Assembly (NCBI GenBank): GCA_015501585.1
Contig: JADNRY010000069.1
Location: 186,001 to 250,000, forward strand
DNA length: 64,000 bases
Direction of reading: 5' to 3'
DNA from: Rhodocollybia butyracea
Taxonomy: Eukaryota; Basidiomycota; Agaricomycetes; Agaricales; Omphalotaceae
Numbering within the stretch: the stretch's first letter is position 1; each line of letters starts with the position of its first letter. The translations under genes were made by a program, and so were the position numbers. This document shows positions 44,988 to 54,913 of the stretch, piece by piece. The notes under the pieces are model-generated. The model did no database searches. It had not been told where the DNA came from and saw only the letters and a program-made list of their open reading frames with translations.

Positions 44988-45877
44988 CACCAACAGTAGT
45001 CTTTGTCATTTGAGACTGTATTGTAACAAAATACTACAGAAGAGCAAGTCTGATATTAAATTTGGACTGTCCACAGGTCCCAGTTGTAGGAATATTGCAT
45101 ATCAGAGTTTAAGGTCACATGAAATGTTAAGTTGGGTCATATACTTAATAAATGTACAGTCTAATGCAACAAAGTGCAGTAAGATTCATCAAATCTACAG
45201 TCACCTCGCAGTCACCTCGCAGTAACCTTGCAGTCACCCGCAGTCACCGTTACTGCGGGGGTGACTGTAAATGTTCTATGCCCGTCCACGAGTCCAAGTC
45301 AAGTATACTTGCGACCCGTGGCGCAAGTACTTGTGGCCTAAAAGGCCTGACTTGTGACCCACGGCTGACTCGTGGGAAACGGGTCACTGACTCGCAAGTA
45401 CTTGTGGATCCACATACTAAACAAGTACTTAATAGCTATATTCCCAAGTATTTACTTGCATACAATGATTGTACAGTGTATAATGCTATTAAAAACCTCT
45501 ACTTTACTTGTTACACTAATTTCATACTATGTTATGAAGTAAAAATGTACTGACAGTTAGGCTTTGGATTGTAGACAGCTCACGGCGATTGGGCGCTAAA
45601 TTAACATGTGTGGCAGTACTTCATAAGTACTATAATAAATATGATACTATTAATTACTGTAAGTTTTGATTAACAATAACAAATATATGAGTTCATATTG
45701 CTTGCACAAGTCACACAAGTACTTGCAAGTCAACCAAAAGTTGCAAAGGTCTGACTTGTGACCCGCGCCTGACCTGTGGGAAACGGATCCTGGGATCCAC
45801 GAGTCACATACTTGCAGGTTTTCCCACGGACCTTACCTGCGAGTACTTGTGAAGACTTGGACTCGTGGACATCTCTA

Positions 45878-46872
45878 GTCCCAATTCCATATTGACATTT
45901 CTGATACTCAAGTTATCCAAAACACAGGGAAAAGGTGGCCACACAGTGTGTTCCGTTGTAATAATGGTGACAACTAATACATGAGAAATTGCAGCAAAAA
46001 AGGTAGGCCATGCGGGATTGCTCCAAATGACATGACTGAATACGTCAGAAAGTGCAAGAGGAAGATTGATGATCTCCATGCACATGATAAGTGCAGAAAC
46101 ATGGGAAGGGAGGTGGTTTCAGACAAAGTCAATAAGTTGGGACACAAAGAGCTGACAAGTGGGATGGAATGAGAGCGCTACACATTAAACATTCGGGGTG
46201 CACAGAAGAATACTGCCAATGGAAGAGCTGGTGCTAGCAGAGCCAAACGCAAAAGAAAACTCGAGATAAGTTAAAGCGTTGCCAAAATGACCCAATACAA
46301 GCGAGCACAAAGAGACAGCACTGCAGAATTTGGCAACTGCTCTGGGTGAAAAAAGATTGACTCATTGGAAGATCAAGGCTGGCAAGGCTGCAGCAAACAA
46401 CAGGCATACAGTAAGCATTGCAAGTAGCTCTTTTTGTTTAGAAAGGCGGTAAAGCTCAAGAGTGTCACTGTCATTTGCTGGCACACAAGAGATGTTGAAT
46501 GAAGGAACGGGATAACAGGAGACATAGAAATGCAGGATTTTAGTAGTGATTTTAACGGGCACTATGAAAGAAAAGAATCAGTGCAAGGTGAGAGAACAGT
46601 AGGCCAAGGAAGCTCACTAGAATTGATAGATGGCATATTTCATGTGTGATATACTGAATCAAAGATAAAGAGGGATGCAGTTGGAGATATAAACAAAAGC
46701 AATAAATATATCATGCATGCGCCACAGCCCAAGCCATAAACCAGAGTCATAAGAAGCACCAAGGAGGTAAGGGGTGAGGCCACAATAAGGAAAGACAAAC
46801 ACCGTGTGGCAAAGAAGTCGCATTGTATCAAGAAAAGGAGAAGTGCGCAGGCTGTAAGAAAAGCGGCATTTA
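45878..46872. other. No gene recognised
   Basis: Several minus-strand frames contain hydrophobic stretches (for example around 46080-45870 and 46560-46365), but no family or splicing model emerged. Confidence 0.35.
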
Positions 46873-47030
46873 CACTGCATGCAAATCACTATAAATTTTG
46901 GTGGAAATAGTAAGATTATGTTAAACTTGTATGAAGTTTCATACAAGTTTAACATAATCTTACTGTATTCACACAAGTTTAACATAATTTTACTACTTCC
47001 ACAAAAATTTATGGTGATTTGCAGGCAGTG
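46873..47030. mobile_element. 158-bp MITE with TTA target duplication
   Basis: The tips CACTGCATGCAAATCAC and GTGATTTGCAGGCAGTG are inverted repeats extending about 60 bp. It is flanked by TTA on both sides (46870-46872 and 47031-47033), as in PIF/Harbinger elements. The inner part 46909-46964 is a perfect palindrome (27-bp arms, 2-base spacer), so one arm was duplicated inside the element. Confidence 0.7.
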
Positions 47031-47340
47031 TTAGCAAGACAATGAAAAGCAGTATCATGGCGAAATAGTTGAACACGAAAAGGGGATTACACATGTAAGA
47101 TAGGGCACAAGAAAAAAAGGATGATAGAGTTGTTATGACCGTGCTTTAAGCTCAATGTAGTTTTAAGTTTAATATATAGTTGTGTTATATGTTTGCTAGG
47201 ATTGCTTGTGCAGACTAATGTCTACGAAAGTAAGTTGTAAGTGTAGTGCGATGAGATAGTGATGAGATAATGATCGGGATCGAAGTTGCTGGTAAATTCT
47301 GATGGATTCTGATTGCTGTTAATAGTGTAAGTCACAAAAT
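47031..47340. other. Flank of Copia remnant, nothing recognised
   Basis: No gene or repeat identified. The 5' LTR of the Copia remnant was not found here. Confidence 0.4.
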
Positions 47341-48947
47341 GAGTAAGAGTAATTGCTCAATGAGAAGCGCAAGAGCTTAAAATACAATGTATTCCAAAAT
47401 ATAAGAAATCCATTTCCAAACTTGACATTAGAACCAGAGTTGGATGATGGGTTGGCCATAATGACAGTACTGAAGAAATTGAAGTCAGTCAGGGTCACAG
47501 GATCTGGTGGCCAGACACAAAAACAGTTGGAATTAAGCGGTCTGTCATTTTTAGGTGCAAGGATAATGAAATTCAAGGTTTTATTGAGGTGGAAGAGAGA
47601 GAAAGTGATGTTGGACTTGAGGGGGAGAGAGTTGAAGTTGAAAGGTCCCCAATCAACGTTGACAAGCCTGACATCAACAAACATCAATCAATCTCCTCAC
47701 CATCAATTGATGATGCCGACGTCAAACAGCCTATTCAAAATCAGGCACAGAGTTCATTGAGAATCAGGAGACCTTCACCTTATGCCCAGCAGTTGCTTGA
47801 AGGTGAAGGAACTACTACCAAGACTGGCTGTACTGAGTCTATCCTACCTAGAGGAATGACATTGCCTACTTCTTTGCCCTTGATTCCCGAGGACATGACA
47901 GTTGAACAGGCTATGATGGCCAACACTTCTGAGACTGAAGGATTTGAGCCTAGAAATTTGGCTGAAGCACAGTGCCTTCCAGATTGGCTGAAATGGGCAA
48001 AGGATATTGAGGAGGAACTGGTGAACCTTACAGAACATCATACTTGGGACGTGGTCAATATCCCTCTGCATGCAAATATAGTTGGTACAAAATGGGTCTT
48101 TCATATCAAGTGTGATGCTTCTGGTAGTGTAGCTTGCTATAAAGCTCAGCTTATTGCTCAGGGATTTTCTCAAGTTGAAGGAATAGATTTCTTCAAGACT
48201 TATGCTCCTGTAGCTAGGTTGTCCTCTATCCAAATTGCTCTCGCTATTGGTGCTAGACTTGACTTGGAAATCCACCAAGTTGGTGTCAAGGGTGCATACC
48301 TCAACAGAGATTTGATTGAGAATGAAGAAATTTATATCCATCATCCTCCCAGATATCTGCTCTCTCCGAATCCTCGAAGACTGTATTGAAGCTGAACCAT
48401 CCTATTTATGGTCTTAAGCAAAGTGGCCAATATTGGTACATCAAGTTTGGAGCAACATTGAAGGCATTGTTAGGAATGAAAAGATGCAATGTAGATCATG
48501 CGGTGTTTTATAGACACCAGGACGGCATGCTTATAATTATCATTACTTTGGTTGATGATCTGACCATACTCGCTTCTACTCTAGCTCTGGTTGACCTCAT
48601 AAAGGCTAAGCTCAGACGCATTGCATTTTCTATTACTGAAATGGGCAAAATCCACTGGATACTCAGTATTGAAGTGGGGTGTAACTGTGCACACTGCACC
48701 ATTTCTCTTTCCCAAAAGTCATATATTGACTCAATAGTCCGACTATTTGATCTCAAGAATGCCAGATCTTCTGCTTTCCCTATTGATCCCCACAACCATC
48801 TTTCCTCACTCCAATCTCCTCAGACTCCTGAAGAGATTGCCGCTATGCGTAACATCCCTTACCAAACACTTTTTGGAAAGGTTATATATGCTTCATTTGG
48901 TACTAGAGTTGATGTTGCCACATCAGGAAAAGTACATAATGCCCAGG

Positions 48948-49855
48948 CAAACCTAGAATATCCTGAGGCAACCCAGGAATTATCCAAATTCCTAGGCTGC
49001 CTCAGTGTCTCTCAAGGGCTCTGGTTGACCCCAGTCACCAGGGAAACCCAGGTTTGAGGCCATATCCTGGGTTTCCTCAGTCATCTTTGGGTTGTCCTCA
49101 GGTTGCCCTGGGTTGCCCTGGCTGTCCCTGAGTCTCCCTGAGGTTGGGTTGTCCTCAGGCTGACCTGGGCTGCCCTGGCTATCCCTGAGTGTCCCTGAGG
49201 TTACAATTATAAAATCACTAAGAAGTTGACAGTCTGAAGTATGACTCATTTGTGAAGAGTGACTCCTTTTGACTGGAGTCATTTTGAGTGAAGTCAAAAA
49301 TGTAAAGTCAAAAATGACTCCACCTGACTGGAGTCATTTTTGAAATACAGGCTCATTTTCGGCACAAACTCTCTGAATTCCTCACCAAACTGGGCATGAT
49401 TCATCACCAGATTCTGTATAGCCTTTTAAAAGGCACCCGATAGCTATCCTAGAGGCGTTTGAAAAGGCCAGCAATGGCGCTTTGACCACCCCAAATATGG
49501 AAGTTATGAAAGACTTCCAAAACAGTGCCAAAACTGGTGAGTTAGGGTTAGGGTTAGCATTGAGAATATATTTGGGGTGCAGGGGCTTGCCCCTGCTGTT
49601 TTAAGGTTAGGTTTTGGTTTGGGGTTAGGGTTAGGGGTTTGGTTCCAGGTCAATGGCTAGGGTCAGGGTTAGGCAGATGGTGCCAATAGGTAGAGGTGAC
49701 TGATAGGGGGGCAGGGGGGGTATCAGTTTTTTCTCAAAATGCCTCGTTCTTGAGATATAGCCTGTTTATGATTTCTCCCTATGAGGAGGAGGGCTTCTTA
49801 TTTAGGATGGTCAAAGCCCATTGCCAGCCTTTTAAAAGGCTTTACAGAATCAGCT
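48948..49855. repeat. Insertion in Copia-2: minisatellite, hairpin and TTAGGG-like repeats
   Basis: 48957-49205 is a C/T-rich minisatellite of CCCTGAG / CCCTGG words, with a unit of about 60 bp seen twice. 49309-49344 is a perfect hairpin (TCAAAAATGACTCC arms, 8-base loop). 49535-49680 holds TTAGGG-like runs. The tract interrupts the RT/RNase H region of Copia-2; its boundaries are estimated from where coding similarity stops and resumes. Confidence 0.65.
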
Positions 49856-50367
49856 GCATTCATTGGAATGAAGGTTGACGGTGTATACACTATCTCAAGG
49901 GAACTAGGGACTGGGAGCTTGCTTATGTTGAAACTCAGGAGGATCCAAATGGCTATGTTGATGCTGATGGGAACATGAATGAGAACCCAAAGGCAATTAC
50001 CGGATATGTTTTTATCATCAATGGAGGAGCCATTACCTGGGGATCCCATTTGCAATCCTTGGTATCTCTGTCCACTACCAAATCCAAGTACATCGCGGCC
50101 ACCAAAGCCTCTAAGGAAGGCATTTGGATCTGCTCCTTCATTTCTCAAGTCTTTGAACCAACATACACTATTATCCAAAATCTAACAATCAGGGTGCTAT
50201 TGCTCTGTCTCACTGAGATCATCAGTTCCATGGTTGTACCAAGCACATCGATATACGCTTCCACTTCATCCATTATATCATTGAAGAAGGGAAGATCTGT
50301 CTCCTCTACTGCCCCACCAAAGAAATGCTTGCGGATACCTTGACAAAGGCTCTTCCAAGCGCCAAGG

Positions 50368-51009
50368 TAAAGATGTCCACAAGTCCAAGTTATCCGCAGG
50401 TACTCGCAGGTATGACTGTGAGAGTACTCACAGGTATGTCTACCTCCGGATCCAGTATCTGTTTCCCACGGATCCGTATGGGTCAAGGGTATTGATCCAA
50501 GCGAATTTGTGCTACCTGCAAGTATTTGTGAGGAGGGCAAGAATAAATTTTTTTCACTCAAATAAGGGCTGGAATATGCTCTCCTCTATGCACTAGACCT
50601 TGTCTGAGCAGCTCATGTGTCCACCTAGCATGTAGCAAGTTACAAGTGGCTATATGCACTGTAGTACACTATACAATCATGATGAATATAGTCCCTCTTT
50701 AACTTCAGTGACTTGTATCACTCAAGGACCACTGTTCTCTACCCACATTGTGCTCTATTCTAGGTATTAAGCACCTACTGAGTGTCTCACACTCATACCT
50801 TGCATTTAGTACCCATTTCATTATTATTGTAAGTACTAAATACTTACAGGTACTCACAAGTAACTTGTGAGTACCTGTGTTCACTGGGATCCGCAAGTAC
50901 CTGCAAGTACCTGTGTTGAGATACCTGCGGATCCCGGTATCCGTGCGGGTCACAGGTACCCGTGCAACGGATCCGGGTTTACCTGGACCTGGACTCGTGG
51001 ACATCTTTA
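50368..51009. mobile_element. hAT-type MITE D3 (642 bp)
   Basis: Tips TAAAGATGTCCACAAGTCC and GGACTCGTGGACATCTTTA. Flanked by CGCCAAGG (50360-50367) and TGCCAAGG (51010-51017), an 8-bp duplication with one mismatch. It is inserted in the last codons of Copia-2 pol; coding sequence continues directly after it. Subterminal words such as AAGTACCTGCAGGTAC-like and GGATCC repeats are shared with D1 and D2. Non-coding. Confidence 0.85.
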
Positions 51010-51065
51010 TGCCAAGGAAAAACACTTCATGGCCGGCTTAGGACTTGGTCCAGTTTGAGGGGGAG

Positions 51066-51350
51066 TGTTGAGTAAGTACAAATGTGTTCCGTGTAAGATA
51101 GCCTGTAGTATTTCATTTTGGCTCTTATCTAACTTACTTGTACTTGTAGCTACTTGTGTATGTAAGCTACCTCAGATGTTTACTCCGACTAGTATTCATG
51201 CTGAGGCTAGCTCTTCTTTTATTTAGTTTACTTACTGATCCTGTACTAGTCCGATTGATTACTTTACAGGTATCTCAGACATTGACTCTGACTAGTATTC
51301 GCGCTGAGTCCAATTGATTACTTTACAGCGCTATAAGAAGTTACTACAAC
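51066..51350 (+). repeat. Copia-2 3' LTR (right border uncertain)
   Basis: It begins TGTTGAGTAAGTAC directly after the polypurine tract GAGGGGGAG (51057-51065) and contains two similar blocks (GACTAGTATTC.. at about 51190 and 51290). The right end was not fixed, because no partner LTR is in the window and the sequence merges with the DUF6533 pseudogene. Confidence 0.5.
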
Positions 51351-51366
51351 AGTTTCATGTATGGAG

Positions 51367-52151
51367 CTAATGAACCTCATGAATATTTGAGGCCCGTAGC
51401 AACATTAGCAATATGAATGGACAATAAGTAAACATATAACTAATAAAAAGGGAACAAGTATATAATTGAGCTAGATAGAGGCCAAAATAACACACTACCA
51501 GATCAGGATCTGCAATGATGAATGGGCAGAGCATGATAAACAACAACCTCTTCTGACCAAAGAGTGCATATACCCTCAATATGGAAAGTACTATGGCAAA
51601 CAGTTTGAGTCAAAATATTTCAGACTTTCAGTGGTGACTGAAAAGAACATACATTTTGTAGCTGCACCTGCAATACTGGAAATGGCAAGTTCCGTAAAAT
51701 TAAGATCCCTACAGCTGAACATGATATCCCAAGTCAATGCCAGGGCCAATCCGCAATCAAATATGGAGGGTAGATAAACCTTATAGACGACATACTCCCT
51801 GCTGCAACAATAATCAGCTGCATAGCCGCATATAGCAGGAAACTGTAGCAATTCAGAATGATAACACTGAGGTGCCAGTCAGTGGACTAGACCATATCAA
51901 TCAAATTTCAGTGGGGAGCGTGATGATGTAGTCTTGGAACCATATGACTGTAGTTCAGAGCATGAGCCAGATCTCTTTACTCTGTTTTGATGATCTTACT
52001 TAATGCAGACAGAGCCATATAATTATTCAACAGCCTAGTAGGCTACAATATGAATGCAATATGAGCATATCCAATGTGTAACATACCTATTGAATTGGAG
52101 CTCAATTGCCTCTGTAGTAGCAATGGCCTGATTACTGGAAGAGTTTGGCAT
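51367..52151 (-). pseudogene. Second DUF6533-like membrane protein gene, decayed
   Basis: ATG at 52151 (MPNSSSNQAIATTEAIEL...). A good intron with donor GTATGT after an AATAG exon end leads to LLNNYMALSAL. A second intron (GTAAGA..CTACAG) leads to IWFQDYIITLPTEI, the DUF6533 signature. An in-frame stop and a one-base shift follow, then ILNCYSFLLYAAMQL and later RVYALFGQKRLLFIMLCPFI. It is clearly paralogous to the gene at 40.0-42.6 kb (same NRYSF.LLYA.MQL and RVYALFGQKR..LFI.LCPFI blocks). Stops and shifts mark it as a pseudogene. The C-terminal half appears lost, replaced by Copia-2 LTR sequence. Confidence 0.6.
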
Positions 52152-52390
52152 GACGTTGAAGAATAGAGATTTCCACTCAAGTACTGCTGGCAGGATAGCA
52201 AAGGGTAAATTGTAATACAGTACTGTATAGACTCTAGCAGGATGTGTAGTATGCAGCAAACCTGATTGCCTGATAAGGTAGACAACACTAGGAACTACTA
52301 CATTTAAGTAATCAGTCACGTGCTAGTTACGTTACCGCAAAATTTACAATTTCAAAAAGTCAAAAATGGCCAGTGCCAGTGCATTGCAAG

Positions 52391-53490
52391 GGGCATAGAA
52401 CATTTAGTGTGACCCCTCAGGCATGACCCGGCGTAACCCACAGACGTAACCCAGGCATCACCCCCGCGTCACCCTGGAGTCACTCTAAGCTGGCGTAACC
52501 CTGGCGTGACCCCAAGTTTGTGTGGCGTTTGGATGACTATTATTCATTGAAGTGTCCAGCTCATGAGTGCCATGGAACATCATACCTTGGCCAAGAGTAC
52601 TGCTGCTATTTTGTTGGCTATGGATTTACGGTTGGTTTTTACTGTCAGTATTTGATTACCCTATATGACATTGAAGTACGGCCGCACGTACATACGCATC
52701 AAAAATTGATGGAAACAATTAATCAGTGGCACTAAGCCGTCTTTACCGTTCAACAGCACATAGAGCAAGGGGGAAGTATCACTAAGATAAAAGTACTTTA
52801 TAACAATGAGTCTGTAGTGTCTTGTATGTACAATATCTAACACCAGTCTCAAATAATGAGCAAGCTGTTTACCAATCTACAGGAGTGCAATACTTAGCGT
52901 AACCCTGGTGTGACCTCTGAAATATGTAGCGTAACTTTTTACTACAATTAGCATGACCTTTCTTATATCTGGCATAACATTTGTGCTATTTAGCATGACC
53001 TTTATTATATTTGGCATAACCCTTGTGCTATAATCTATTTAGCGTAACCTTGTACAACATTTAGCGTCACCCCAGCGTAACCTTATGTACATTTAGCGTA
53101 ACCTTGAAGTGTCCTTTGGTATATTTAGCGTGACCAGTGCTATATTGAGCGTGACCTTTGCTACATTTAGCGTAACCTTTTAACATACTTAGTGTGACCT
53201 TTCAAGGACTTGGCACAAACTTGGAGGTTGTAGTTAGCACAACCCTGTCATTGGAGCTAATGGACCCCATTGTTAGCACTGTCTCATGCAAAATAACTAA
53301 TAAAGAGATAGTGTGTATTCAAGCTAAGTAGATATATAATAGAGCTGTATGGAGGCCAAAAGGACCTGTCAAATGAGGGGTAATCAACATAAAGATAGCC
53401 TGACTATAAATCTAACAGGCGTAACCCGGTGTCACCCAGCGTCACCCAACGTCACCCCCACGCTAGGGTGACACTAAATGCTAATGGCCC
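52391..53490. mobile_element. GTNACC-array element 2 (GCGTAACC type)
   Basis: 1100 bp starting GGGCATAGAACATTTAGTGT and ending, on the minus strand, GGGCCATTAGCATTTAGTGT. It is flanked by the perfect 9-bp duplication CATTGCAAG (52382-52390 and 53491-53499). Arrays of GCGTAACC / GCGTGACC / GCGTCACC words occupy about 52410-52510, 52895-53220 and 53410-53470. The middle array is spaced by TTTGNTATATTTA, the same architecture as element 1 but with a different core. The core at 52520-52890 has a 71-residue frame (CPAHECHGTSYLGQEYCCYF) without known function. 53260-53370 resembles 51365-51500. No transposase. Confidence 0.8.
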
Positions 53491-53522
53491 CATTGCAAGT
53501 GTTGCTGAGAATTAAGGAATTA

Positions 53523-54440
53523 CTATGTTGTGGCAGCCCAGGAGGCTGCCCTAATCATATCTGGGGGAAGAGCACAGTGCCCATGATAACGGCGGTTGAT
53601 GTATGCTGCTTGTGCACCATCGAGACCCTTGGAATAGGCATGGATAAACTGAGCAGAGCAGTTAGCATATCTATAACTATAATGAAAAATTGCAAATGGG
53701 ATGATAGATAGCAACACACCAAAGAATCTGAATATCTGGGACAGCATCCAAACATTCCTTCACATTTGCTCACATCTCCTCCATTTTCTCAGTTTTGGGT
53801 GACATATGGTACTTGTACTTCCCAGTGCCCCAGTACATCTCTATAAAGTTAAACTCACAGTGATATTTGGGGTAAAAGTCACATAGGTGGCCCTGGGATT
53901 AAACGACTTCCTGCAGTTGCAACTTTTGAGCAACAAAGTCAGGCTGAAGAAAGAGAACTCAGCGGCAACAACAATTGACGGCATTATCTTTGCATTTGCT
54001 CGGACAAGCAGCACAAAGCCTTCAAGCAGGATATAAATTGCATTCTGTGAGGATTTGTTGAGTTTCTTGGAACCAGCTGGGCATTGCGGGATGGTCATTG
54101 GGAAAATAGAGCGGTTGAGGTGTGCTTCAGCGAATTGTGCATCTCACATCTTTGGCCCATTTGGATGATGTGTCCAGCCTTTGTTGGGGTTTTTTGGCAT
54201 CTTTTGAGCAGAGAGAGCATCAGGAGCTCACTTTTGGTGGCCTGGAGCATTATCAAACATGAACAATGCAGTCATCATGCCATGGGTTTTGTTATTAAAG
54301 ATGTTGATGGCTTTCTGGGTTTCTTTCAGTAGATTATCATCATCAAAGTAGCCATCATGGTTCTTTCCAGCTTCAAAGAATAATCAAGCTTCACTAAAAT
54401 TTAATTAGTACCTTGGGCAATCTTTGATGATTCAAGTATG
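53523..54440 (-). pseudogene. Degenerate DDE transposase of a basidiomycete DNA transposon
   Basis: Conserved blocks read on the minus strand, in order: EAGKNHDGYFDDDNLLKETQ (about 54390-54330), MTALFMFDNAPGHQ (catalytic D), [60 protein letters not shown] (catalytic E in FIEMYWG), [14 protein letters not shown], and HAYSKGLDGAQAAYINRRYH with ALPPDMI. This is the pattern of a transposase very common in Agaricomycetes (Tc1-like, DDE_3-type fold). Multiple stops and frameshifts inactivate it, and the N-terminal DNA-binding part is missing. It is bounded by GTNACC element 2 on the left and the Copia-1 LTR on the right. Confidence 0.75.
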
Positions 54441-54913
54441 CACTCATCTGTTGAAACTAGAGATGTCCACGAGTCCAAGTCTCAACAAGTACTTGCAGGT
54501 AAGATCCGTGGGAAAACTCGCAAGTATGTGACTCGTGGATCCCAAGACCCGTTTCCCACGGGTCACCAATGGGTCACAAGTCAAGGTTTCCGAGACTTTG
54601 CAAGTACTTGTGACTTGTGCAAGGCATAGTATACATGTATTTTCAGTGCAACTTGAGTAATAATTACAACTTACATTGGTCAATAATATCATACTTCCTA
54701 CTATATAAGTTGTTGAGTGCTGGCACACAGATATTAGGTTGTAGACAGCTCACGGCGTTTAGGCGCCAATTTAAGCACCTAAACGCCGTGAGCTGTCTAC
54801 AACTCAAAACTTAGATGTGAGTACATATTTACTTCATAACATAGTATGAAATTGTTGTAAACAAGTTAAGTACATGGTTTTGTTAGCATTATATACTGTA
54901 CAATCAATTTATG

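Larger units (their letters stand above)
42806..45283. mobile_element. GTNACC-array element 1 (CAGTCACC type)
   Basis: The left end is GGGCCATTAGCATTTACAGT. The right end, read on the minus strand, is GGGCATAGAACATTTACAGT. Exactly the same two end types bound element 2 at 52391-53490. Interior: CAGTCACC arrays at 42828-42930, 43385-43765 and 45198-45260, a hAT fragment (43124-43250) and a solo LTR (43773-44987). It sits within MITE D1; the flanking GTCCACAAGT / GTCCACGAGT looks like a target duplication of about 9-10 bp. No transposase. Confidence 0.65.
42790..45877. mobile_element. hAT-type MITE D1, split by a GTNACC element
   Basis: The right end GGACTCGTGGACATCTCTA (45859-45877) is the inverted form of the family tip TAGAGATGTCCACGAGTCC. 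The left end survives as AAAGATGTCCACAAGT (42790-42805) and continues at 45284 after the inserted element. Without the insertion it is about 600 bp, close to family copies at 50368-51009 (642 bp) and 54458-56572 (about 640 bp after removing a nested element). GTCC-rich words and a degraded hairpin (CAGCTCACGGCG, about 45580) are shared. Flanks read GTCCCAA on both sides, a probable partial 8-bp duplication. Confidence 0.65.
47353..51065 (+). pseudogene. Copia pol remnant (Copia-2), interrupted twice
   Basis: A plus-strand frame from about 47589 encodes the linker and the start of a Ty1/Copia reverse transcriptase: WAKDIEEELVNLTEHHTWDV, GTKWVFHIKCDASG, YKAQLIAQGFSQVEGIDFFK, APVARL, EIHQVGVKGAYL. 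There is a frame break at about 48389, then HPIYGLKQSGQYW and LVDDLTILAS (RT catalytic motif, with V-D-D). Pol is broken at about 48945 by about 0.9 kb of foreign sequence and resumes near 49855 (CIHYLKGTRDWELAYVE). It continues through RNase H (GAITWGSHLQSLVSLSTTKS) and is cut again at 50368 by a hAT MITE. The gene end (KHFMAGLGLGPV, stop) and a polypurine tract GAGGGGGAG precede a 3' LTR at 51066. Gag, protease and most of integrase are missing. Confidence 0.85.

Noticed and set aside
47130..47175. TTGTTATGACCGTGC as another start of the 1125-bp LTR
   Set aside because: Similarity stops after about nine bases; the rest is unrelated.
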